Positions 57,201 through 64,000 of a stretch of 64,000 bases of DNA are shown piece by piece. The notes below the pieces were generated by a model. It was given only the letters and a program-made list of their open reading frames with translations. It did no database searches and was not told the DNA's origin. Each line of letters opens with the position of its first letter. Position 1 is the first letter of the stretch. A program made the translations under genes and the position numbers. The stretch is from Cyathus striatus (Eukaryota; Basidiomycota; Agaricomycetes; Agaricales; Nidulariaceae). The stretch covers positions 2,604,001-2,668,000 of the forward strand of contig JAOVFP010000014.1 in NCBI GenBank assembly GCA_025738555.1, written 5' to 3'.

Positions 57201-57280
57201 AGTGGGAATCTCATGCAAAATGGTCTTACCTCAAAGTACGCAGAGATAAGGTATGATTTTTCGAAAGAAATTTGACCCAT
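54226..57280 (-). CDS. Seven-pass membrane protein family, copy D (intact coding sequence)
   Basis: Minus-strand exons 57230-57280, 55412-55424 (13 nt), 55265-55350, 55007-55210, 54876-54954, 54489-54811 and 54226-54420 sum to 951 nt: 316 residues plus stop, all introns GT..AG. Likely spans: residues 18-36 (GLVYGLFLSIFGVTLYLY), 51-69 (VMISFSAVMFFIATVHLA), around 101-125, 130-142 (VVVLPIILLTIN), 173-192, 212-235 (SIMWILIESAALQII) and 242-260, then a polar tail of about 55 residues. Landmark: TYRTWVLWNYDW at residues 119-130. The family is uncharacterised and expanded in mushrooms; the tail is probably cytoplasmic. Intron 1 is 1805 nt because a cargo element sits in it (55458-57206); paralogs have about 55 nt. 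Intron 3 is 54 nt and open, so its retention would add 18 residues. Expression may be impaired by the insertion. Confidence 0.85.
55458..57206. mobile_element. Hairpin-ended cargo element, unit V, in intron 1 of D
   Basis: Left signature AATAAAGAAATAGGGCCGGC at 55458 and complete right end (CCAATCAGGTTAAGATCCCG, TATAGGG..CCCTATA hairpin, CTACCTTAAAAGGTAG, TGGG to 57206). Compared with intron 1 of A and C the surrounding sequence rejoins as TTGTAA/CTCATGC with at most one or two bases duplicated. The interior differs completely from units I-IV and contains a minus-strand gene fragment (below) and a G-run (55688-55695). Confidence 0.8.
56225..56720 (-). pseudogene. Captured fragment of a Ser/Thr-rich single-pass membrane protein
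   Basis: Within unit V the minus strand reads a Ser/Thr-rich stretch (SSVIPTTSSSNISGASTPST), then KVGAVVAEIVRIAVISVGRW followed by the basic FIRTHK, then NDTVPRPFNSQI. This order, glycosylatable Ser/Thr domain, one membrane span with V/A/I, basic anchor, cytoplasmic PRPFN motif, is typical of fungal Mid2/Skg6-like cell-surface proteins. The span lacks the usual glycines, and there is no ectodomain or signal peptide, so this is a fragment. The continuation of the frame past 56225 (to 55989) looks non-coding. Confidence 0.55.
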
Positions 57281-57560
57281 AGTTAGGGCCTAAGGGGTGT
57301 ATTTAATGTTTTCAGGGGGGAACTTAAGGGAGTTATGCCTCGTATTATATGGATCAGGACACTCGCTATAAACTGCGCATCAGATCATAGGGGTGGTACA
57401 AGGCAGTTCTCAGACACTACAATGTGTGGTAATGCGAGTAAAAGTGCATCTTCTGATTCTTAGTTAGCCCTATAAATGGACCAATATTTCTGAAAAGTAA
57501 TGGCTTTCGACTCGCCGGTTGGTTGAGTGATATCATATATGCATCTCTGTTGCAAGCGAC
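57281..57560 (-). promoter_or_regulatory. Conserved upstream region of copy D
   Basis: On the minus strand it carries GTCCATTTATAGGGCTAAC (about 57480), GAACTGCCTTGTACCACC then ATGATCTGATG (about 57405-57375), and CCATATAATACGAGGCATAA (about 57354-57335), matching the A and B upstream blocks. TATAATA lies about 70 bp before the ATG. Confidence 0.6.
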
Positions 57561-58530
57561 CATGATTAATTGCATAGATTGATGAACAGAGACTTCACAT
57601 CACGACGTGGAATCAACAGATGTGAAGACTTTCGCACAAGATGCCCTGTATGACTCTTCCAAATGTTATGACATGAAGAGCCAGCACTATTGACAAGCAT
57701 CTACCGAATGATCATGCCCTGATTATAAGATTCGGAGGAGATGTACGGGTGAGTAGCTAACTAGCGAGCGAGATCAGAACTATTTATTACATTCTTGATA
57801 TACTCATGCAATAAGCCTACACTACATACTACTTATCCTCTTGATATCGATCCACAGTCAGACATAGTTCGCACTCCTTGCTATAAGTAATTCAACATTG
57901 CGGCAACGCAAGATATGATATCAAGTAAGTTTATATTATTTTAGATACTTCTGATGTCAAATTAACATTAGCACTTCACATCGAGTTGTTGGGAACGATG
58001 AGATCACAGAGCTCAGATATGAAAAGGAATGATAGCACTGTGGTCATTATAAGCTGCCTGCCGGCTACATTCATGGCCTGAATCTGGTGTGCAGGTGAAC
58101 ATCCGTTCCGGTTTCTCACGCTCTGTTTGGTTGCACCTCCAAGTTGACGCTGGAGGCTCCAACGTCCTCTGCTCGTCGTGCGCACCGTCCAACCATCTTG
58201 GCTATCCTCTAACATTAAACGTGCTACAAACCTAGCTAGGCAATTGACATCTAAATCTGTCACATCTACCAAGCAACCACCAGTGACTACACTGAACGTA
58301 AGTTATCCTCATCGGCATCTCTTTCCAAATCACAGTTACCGATGTCTACCATATTTAGATTCTCCTGTGTCACGAAGTTTGAACAGCAGCCCTTCTACTC
58401 ACAACTACTTGAGAAAGATGGGGTCATAGGACCTGAATAGGGATGAAGTGGGCAGATAGTAAGCAGTCTTGTTCAATCGTTGAGGTCAGCCCAGCTCTGA
58501 GCTAGTAGTGAGAATGTCCCATATGCTCAT
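57561..58530. other. Intergenic stretch before the retroelement
   Basis: Includes a segment (58100-58320) that is similar to the reverse complement of 41814-42003, from AACAGAGCGTGAGAAACCGG to a shared GATGTGACAGA and ACTTACGTT; in this copy the plus strand has GTAAGTTATCC after ACACTGAAC, so it may be an old exon-intron border. A minus-strand open frame covers 57976-58272. No gene is confirmed. Confidence 0.4.
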
Positions 58531-58738
58531 TGTAGAGGTTTGTATCCTCTACGACTTATAATCCCACAGAGTACACCTGACCAATTCGTATTGGAGAGTC
58601 TACGTAGAGTGGGAGTAAGTCCCTGTACATGTAAGCACGGCTATGTATTTATTGAAAGGTCGTGTTTGGCTAAGCCAGCCAGGACAAACACGGCGAAATT
58701 GTGTCTAAGTCCGAATGATGATTTGTACCGCTTACACA
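58531..58738 (-). repeat. 3' LTR of the chromovirus
   Basis: On the minus strand, TGTGTAAGCGGTACAA starts directly after the purine tract CTCAAGGGGGGG (58739-58750), and the unit ends CAAACCTCTACA at 58531: TGT..ACA, 208 bp. It contains a hairpin (CGTGTTTGTCC..CCAAACACG) and TCAATAAATACA, a possible polyadenylation or TATA signal. The other LTR is outside the window, so length is inferred from the ends. Confidence 0.6.
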
Positions 58739-58753
58739 CCCCCCCTTGAGACC
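58739..58753 (-). other. Polypurine tract of the chromovirus
   Basis: Minus-strand GGTCTCAAGGGGGGG lies directly before the LTR start TGTGTAAG, the standard position of the plus-strand primer. Confidence 0.7.
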
Positions 58754-58794
58754 ATGTCCGGGTGGTCTTAGTTCATATTGACGGTGTTAGGGGG

Positions 58795-60642
58795 TCAAGC
58801 AGACGGTGGGTCGTCGTAAATGGGAGCGTCTTGTGAGCTACCCGCGGGCGGTGCCGTATCACCTATCTCGTCCATCTGATGATCATCTGGTGGAACGTTA
58901 GTCCCCCCACTATTTGCTTGATCCAGCCCCTCTATTGGTGGGTCGTTGGACCCCCCGTTTTGAGGAGCAGATGGGGGAGGGAGCGATACTCGCGGCAACG
59001 ACGGTGTACCATTCATCGGTGCGGCTCGGGGTAAAGGGAGGCTAAGCCCCACAGGGGTTGGTGGAGGGGGGTCGAGGGTAGTGGTGCGGGTGTAACGTGA
59101 GTTCCGGTTGGATAGATACCGGAATGTAGATGCGTCACCCATCATCAGCCATAGACCTCTACGTGAGCGGACCCCTTGATACGCAGCAATCCGCTGCAAT
59201 GTGTGAATCCGATCCAGGTCATCCGCAGCTGGGGTCCACCAACCCGCCCATTCGGGGATAGCGGAGGGTTCCCCGAACTCATCCAACCGTCGAAGACGTT
59301 CGTCGTCTATCGAGTCTAACAGAGAGTGTAGGAATAGGGTTCCTGCGTAGTGACCTTCGAGGTAGTGTAGTCCGTACGGATATGCATGGTCGATCCATGC
59401 AGGGGTTATGCCGTTCCGGATGAGTGACTCGACGACGTCGACTCGGGTGATGTTGGGGGCGTGTGCCTCCTCAATGTGTATCCGCCTGAATAAGAATTCA
59501 GGTCCGGTCTGAGGGGAGAACGGTTCTCCCGGGTGGGCGACATTCCATCGGGTTATCTCTTCACGGTATAAGTGGGGTTGGGCCACTAGGAACGCGAATT
59601 CTCTTAAGTAGGCTGCCCTCGCTGTTGTCCCAAAGGGAGCCGTTGCTCTTCCTAATGAGTATCCGAAGGCTGACCTTCTACACACCTGGAACCCGAAGTC
59701 TATCGCTATTCCCGTGATGTGGTTATGACTTTCTGGGTGACCATGATGAGCGATATATTGGCATATCTGGTCGATCCTCATCAAGTCCGTGTTGCTGGGC
59801 ATTGGTAACCCTGCTCCTTCTGATGCATTGCGCGTGTTCCCCGAGAGCGACGTCGCAGGTCGTTCGATAGTGGGGATCCCCCATGGTTGCCTTGTGTCCG
59901 GGATGGGTATTCCATCTCTGAATGCTTCGGCCGTTAACAGATGACGCATCGTGCGGTCTCTGTCTTCTGGTCTAGTGTTCTCAGCTACTAGTCTGAGGAC
60001 TCATAGCAGGTCATATGCCTGCATCCTGTCCTCAGCTTCGTATGCTGGGCTCTGGGCCAGGTCATTCAGGCGGTTTGCCTGAAGGGGGCTCATGGGGAAG
60101 CCGCGCGGGGCGATCCCGTACACTGGACTATTTGGTACGTATGGTCGGTTGCCACGTACTTCGACTCTCGATGCTTCCATGGCTAGTGCCCCGGCGTATG
60201 CGGTATTCGTGCGGCGGGATACATATATTGTAGGTCCATACATACCTGCTAGGGTATTGTCCCTTTCTAACCTCCCTCGTCGGTTGGCGATTACCCCGAA
60301 GGTGTCTGGGGTACGGCCCGCTATGCCGTCCTGGTCCTCTTGCCTCCGGATTAGTTGTCGGTCATATTGCTGCTGTGCAGCTCTTACGTCCCTTACTTCC
60401 CGGTTCCATTGCTTTTCGGACATCCAGTCTTCTCGTTCTGGGTCCATTGGCCTGCCGGGCTCATCATCTCCCAGGATTATTGGCCCGTCCGGTATAACGT
60501 GATCCATAGCGGGATCGTGTCGAGTGGTGCGGGGGGGGGGGCGTAGTTCTCCTGGACATGTTAGCCGTGTGGCAGGTGCCATTCTTCCGTCTAATTGTGG
60601 CGGTTCCCGGCTTTGTCGTGCTGTGGAGGGGTATCGCTCCAT
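58795..60642 (-). pseudogene. Extra 3' ORF of the chromovirus, C-terminal part
   Basis: Frame 60642 to 60001 and frame 59949 to 58795 are the same frame, separated only by a TGA (60003-60001) with open codons on both sides (AYDLL, stop, VLRLVAENTRPEDRD). Joined length is about 615 codons. The N-terminal third is Arg-rich; the centre is a compact, Trp/His/Arg-rich globular region (DLMRIDQICQYIAHHGHPES, later FLFRRIHIEEAHAPNIT, PAWIDHAYPYGLHYLEGHY and GLWLMMGDASTFRYLSN); the last 100 residues are Pro-rich and acidic. No signal peptide, zinc knuckle or membrane span is visible. It occupies the position of env in retroviruses but does not look like an envelope protein. I do not recognise the domain. 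Confidence 0.65.
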
Positions 60643-61698
60643 GCCGCCCGTGTAGGAAGTGCTCTCGTGGGTCGGGAGCTTCCTGCTTGGAAGGTGTCTT
60701 CCCTCCTGGTGTATTGCGTTTGATGTCGGGATGCGTCCTCCTGGCGACGGTTGTGCATTCGAGGGGGTTCCTCATATCGTCGTGTACTTGTGTTGGGTGG
60801 TTGTGTTCGTTGTTCCATCCTTGCTCTCTTTGCTGATTCTCTTGCTCGAGATTGATATTCCCTGGGAGGAGTGTCCTCCCGTGTTGGTGGTCGTTTCGAT
60901 TTTAGTCGTTGGACTTCTGCCTCTAGCCGGTTGTTCCTTGTCTTCAGGGCTTCGTTTGTGGCTTCGAGGTTGCTCTTTTCTCGTTCGAGATCGTCTATTC
61001 TAGTGAATAGTGTCTCAATTGAAAAGACAATGTCCGGTGGTATGTTTTCTTCGTTCTCGAGGGCTGCTCCCTCGTTCTGTAGTCTTTCCAGCATGAGCTG
61101 GACCTCCCTCCTGTCTTTTTCTAGCTCTTCACGTTCCTGTGCGATGAGCTCCTTTTCTGTTGCTTTCTTTTTCCCCTTATTCTTCTTTTCCTCCTTCTTC
61201 GTTGGTGGCGCTGGTTCGTCGGTGTCGTCTATTTCCATCTCCTCGATCCGACTTGTTGTGGGTTGCGGGTTCTGGGGTGGTCCCCAGAAAGGTGCCCATG
61301 GGCCGTATGGTGGTGGTGGTGGTGGGTGGTATGGGTTGCCCATATGATGGGGTACATCCCGGTGTCGTGCCCATAGGAGGGTATCCTCCATAAGGGCCTG
61401 TTCCGAATGGTGCGTGGTTGGGGAATGGTCCCCATGTCGCCCCGTATTGTCCGTGTCCTGTTGAGGTGTTAGGGGTTGCGGTTGCGTGTATCTGCTCCCG
61501 TTCGCCCTCCCCTTCCTCAGAACTCGCTGGCGGGTTCTCCTGTCGTGTTGTATTGGGTGAGTGGGGGGTCCCACTGGTGTTGTGATAGGAGCTAGTGCTC
61601 CCGTTGAAAGATTTGCGGCGGGGTCAGTTGGCGTCGAGGGGCATGCTTGATGGTGGTGTTTGTCTCGTGGAAGCTGCGTTCGCGTATTTTTCTTTCAT
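60591..61698 (-). pseudogene. Extra 3' ORF of the chromovirus, N-terminal part (coiled coil)
   Basis: Starts 61 bases after the pol stop with ATG at 61698 (MKEKYANAASTRQTPPS), meets a TGA at 61626-61624, then continues in the same frame with a Gly/Pro/Tyr-rich stretch to about 61320. A shift at a GGT tract (about 61308-61330) leads into the frame that encodes PPPPPPYGPWAPFWGPP, a Lys-rich linker (KKEEKKNKGKKKATEK) and a heptad-rich coiled coil of about 85 residues (61160-60902, e.g. IDDLEREKSNLEATNEALK), then an Arg/Pro/Thr-rich tail ending at 60591. A second shift near 60600-60640 returns to the first frame and the C-terminal part. Confidence 0.6.
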
Positions 61699-61758
61699 TT
61701 GATTCTCCGCTCGGGTCACGTGATCTTTGTTCTTGCCGTCCTCGCGTCGCGTTTGTAG

Positions 61759-63675
61759 TCAACTGCTGTTACTCGTTTTTGGTAACGCTCGAGGTTTCTG
61801 TACTCCCTGGAGTTCCAGGTATCTATCCAGTGCCTCGAGATCTTTGCATTCGCGCATGGGCTCCCATGTTATGTCTCCGAGGCTCCATTTGACCTGGAAT
61901 TCCAGGTTGCGGTTGTTCGTCCATCGGTGGCCGATTATGTCATCCACGAACCATTCGTGATCTTTGTCGATTCCGAAGTCGTAAGGTTCGGGACGTGTTC
62001 TGTTAGGGAATAGGGTATCGTCCGATGCCATAAATGGTCTTAAGAGTTTGACGTGGAATGTAGGGAATATCCTACGCTTGATCAGTGCTGGTGGTAATTC
62101 CAGCGTGTATGTGGAAGTGTCTGGGAATGCTTCCAAGACGCGATATGGACCTATGTATTTTGGGCACAGTTTGCGTGTCCGTCCTTTTGCAATATTGAGG
62201 TTTTCTGTGGATAAGAATACCTTTGTCCCCACTGGTATTTCGGGTTCCTCATTTCGTTTCTGGTTGGCGTAGTGTGTTTGAAAAGCGCGGTTGGCGATAA
62301 TCGCATCGTGCGCTTCTGCGATATTCGACAGTGCTTGTTCTGCGAACGTGCGTATTCCGCGGTGTACTGCTTCGTTGCTACGGATCTCCCGGAGCATGGA
62401 TGGCATGTATCCATGGTTTAGTTCGAATGGTGCGTACCCTGTGGTACTGGATACACTTGCGTTGATTGCGAATTCTGTCAAGTCGACTTTCTCGGTCCAA
62501 TCCTTTTGGTCCGGGCGTACCATAGTCCGGAAGATTTGTCCGGCGCTCCGGTTCATGCGCTCTGTTTGCCCATCCGTTTGTGGATGGAATGATGTTGACA
62601 TGAGCAGTTTGGTCCCCATTATTCGGTGTAGCGCTCGCCACCATTGGGATGTGAATTTGGAGTCGCGATCACTAACTATCGAGCTAGGTAGGCCGTGCAA
62701 GCGCACTATTTCCCGTTTGTAGACCCATGATAGTTCGGATGCCGACATCTTAGTGTTTACCGGGATAAGGTGGACCATGCTGGTCATTCGGCATATTACT
62801 ACCCACAGATAGTTATATCCTTTGGTTTCGGGGAATGGTCCCACAAAATCCATTCCTATGGAGTCCCATGGTTTGGTTGGAATGGGTAGCGGGTGTAGTT
62901 TTCCAGCTGGGCGCTGATTGGAGCTTTTCGCTCTTTGGCATAGTTCGCATGTTCGACAGAATTCTCTTGTGTCTTTCACTAACTGGGGCCACCAGTACCA
63001 TCTACGTATGTATTCAGCTGTACGCTGATCCCCGAAATGTCCTACTATGTTATGTGCTTGTTCGAGGATGGTGGTGATGAGTATCCTATTTCGTGGTATG
63101 CATGTCACCTCGTCTCCTTTTATGTTATTAGTGTGGATGATTCCACCCTTGATCGGGAAGCGGGCAAATGTCTCTGGGCTGTTCATGATTAGGCTCATGA
63201 GTTTGTCTTCGGGATATCCTCTCTTTATTGACTGGATGAACATATCATCCGTTGTCGTTGGTGGTGGGGGTGCCGATGTCTTGTCGAAGAGTGATTCTTC
63301 GAGGGTTATCTCATTTCTCTCGAGGGGTGTCCTCGCTTCCGGTGGTACGCTGGTGTGGTTACTGTGTTCGGCCAGCTCTTGTGCTTCAATATCCCTTAGT
63401 TCTCGTTTTTCTTGTAGCCGCTTGCTACGGCGCGCCTCTTCTGCTCGCAGGGCCCTTATTTCCACGCTGTGGTTGAGGAGTTCCTCGTGTCTTGTGTAGG
63501 GGAGATCTTCTCCCGTTGGATCGATTCGAGCGTCCGCTCGTACATACTCATGTACGTCGTGTATGTCTTGGGGAGTATCGCTTTCATAGTATCGGGATAG
63601 GCAGTCCGCTACTTTGTTATACTCCCCTTTGATGTATGTGATGTCGAATGAAAATCTGGCCATATAGTCCATCCA
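61759..63675 (-). CDS. Pol: end of RNase H, integrase and chromodomain
   Basis: 637 codons on the minus strand. Residues 1-30 complete RNase H (ITYIKGEYNKVADCLSR, last catalytic Asp). Residues about 205-247 form the HHCC zinc domain (H207, H212, C242, C245). The integrase core has D275 (MDFVGP), D335 (IVSDRDSKF) and E371 (HPQTDGQTERMNR), a D-D35-E triad. A GPY-like module is at 505-515 (YIGPYRVLEAF), and a chromodomain at 572-621 (EWFVDDIIGHRW, then FQVKWSLGDITWEP, then DLEALDRYLEL) ends the protein, as in chromoviruses that target heterochromatin. The frame is broken just upstream of residue 1. All integrase residues are intact, so the copy is not old. Confidence 0.93.
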   Translation of the reverse strand, partial: WMDYMARFSFDITYIKGEYNKVADCLSRYYESDTPQDIHDVHEYVRADARIDPTGEDLPYTRHEELLNHSVEIRALRAEEARRSKRLQEKRELRDIEAQELAEHSNHTSVPPEARTPLERNEITLEESLFDKTSAPPPPTTTDDMFIQSIKRGYPEDKLMSLIMNSPETFARFPIKGGIIHTNNIKGDEVTCIPRNRILITTILEQAHNIVGHFGDQRTAEYIRRWYWWPQLVKDTREFCRTCELCQRAKSSNQRPAGKLHPLPIPTKPWDSIGMDFVGPFPETKGYNYLWVVICRMTSMVHLIPVNTKMSASELSWVYKREIVRLHGLPSSIVSDRDSKFTSQWWRALHRIMGTKLLMSTSFHPQTDGQTERMNRSAGQIFRTMVRPDQKDWTEKVDLTEFAINASVSSTTGYAPFELNHGYMPSMLREIRSNEAVHRGIRTFAEQALSNIAEAHDAIIANRAFQTHYANQKRNEEPEIPVGTKVFLSTENLNIAKGRTRKLCPKYIGPYRVLEAFPDTSTYTLELPPALIKRRIFPTFHVKLLRPFMASDDTLFPNRTRPEPYDFGIDKDHEWFVDDIIGHRWTNNRNLEFQVKWSLGDITWEPMRECKDLEALDRYLELQGVQKPRALPKTSNSS

Positions 63676-64000
63676 CGCCGTTGGCGATTTGACATCCTGT
63701 TTTGGGTCTTGAAGAATTCAAGTGCTTTGTGGTCGGTTATAACGTGTATCTTGTATCCGACTAGTTTGTCCTCCCACTTCTGTAGGGCTTCTAGGATTGC
63801 TAGTGTTTCTAGCTCGTGTACCGCGTAGTTGTGTTGTGCCGCGGTAAATTTCTTGGACATGAATCCCGCGGGACGACACTTATTCCATGTTGGTCCTTGG
63901 CCGTACATGGCCCCGATGCCCGTCTTTGAGGCATCGCATATTAGCCATATGTCCTCGTTGGATCGCGGGTCGATCGGCCGTAGTACTGGTGTTTTACAGC
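63673..64000 (-). pseudogene. Pol: RNase H domain, frameshifted, cut by window edge
   Basis: Read from 64000 downward: KTPVLRPIDPRSNEDIW, ICDASKTGIGAMYGQGP (first Asp), GFMSKKFTAAQHNYAVHELE (Glu), HVITDHKALEFFKTQ (Asp), then MSNRQRR. Here one base is missing: the expected WMDYMARF continues in another frame (61759-63675), while this frame runs out at 63609. This is a one-base deletion near 63673-63677. Reverse transcriptase lies outside the window. Confidence 0.9.

Larger units (their letters stand above)
58531..64000 (-). mobile_element. Ty3/gypsy chromovirus, 3' part
   Basis: On the minus strand the order is: RNase H (cut by the window edge), integrase, chromodomain, an extra reading frame, polypurine tract, LTR. 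The 5' LTR, gag, protease and most of reverse transcriptase lie beyond 64000. Base composition is clearly more GC-rich than the rest of the window. At least one frameshift in RNase H and several in the extra frame show the copy is not active. Confidence 0.9.

Noticed and set aside
60871..61347. Plus-strand frames of 114-158 codons opposite the chromovirus extra ORF
   Set aside because: They are antisense shadows of the Pro-rich and coiled-coil frames (Ser/Phe/Leu-rich text) in GC-rich DNA.

Overview
The window looks like repeat-rich nuclear DNA of a mushroom-forming basidiomycete (Agaricomycetes). Support comes from short GT..AG introns of about 50-70 nt, many-exon genes for fungal seven-pass membrane proteins, and a chromodomain Ty3/gypsy retrotransposon. 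There is no rRNA, CRISPR or confident tRNA. Genes are sparse; most of the 64 kb is non-autonomous transposable elements, many of which can be delimited by target-site duplications (TSDs).

Layout. 1-10 kb: a small inverted-repeat element built from GGTACACC motifs (135-817), degraded coding fragments, a fold-back element (2945-4452), a perfect solo LTR (4565-5329), a hairpin MITE (5611-6043) and a miniature direct-repeat element (6499-7635). 10.5-15.0 kb: one 4.5-kb terminal-inverted-repeat element filled with satellite-like arrays. 15.1-19.0 kb: three elements nested in each other. 20.9-22.3 kb: copy A of a membrane-protein family. 22.6-28.0 kb: four head-to-tail elements that share their ends but carry different cargo, including a polyubiquitin fragment. 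28-38.8 kb: mostly repeats and gene debris. 38.8-40.1 kb: copy B. 42.2-45.7 kb: two host-like genes, a 209-residue Cys/Lys/Arg-rich protein and a DUF6534-type membrane protein. 45.9-57.5 kb: copies C and D on the minus strand, which with their downstream flank form a segmental duplication broken up by a 2.6-kb motif-array element, a 1.08-kb repeat, a Mutator-like element and a cargo element. 58.5-64.0 kb: the 3' part of a chromovirus on the minus strand, with RNase H, integrase and chromodomain, then an unusual extra reading frame, a polypurine tract and an LTR.

The four paralogs A-D share a seven-exon structure with a 13-nt second exon. Only D has a fully intact coding sequence (316 codons), but a 1.75-kb element sits in its first intron. 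A has lost a splice donor, B a splice acceptor, and C its start, its exon 4 continuity and a glutamine codon. Several of these lesions, and two in-frame TGA codons in the retroelement, can be explained by C-to-T/G-to-A changes, which suggests a common mutational pressure on repeated DNA.

The most notable structures are a group of non-coding elements whose arms consist of one short motif repeated directionally and inverted between arms, the tandem hairpin-ended cargo elements, and the extra 3' reading frame of the chromovirus.
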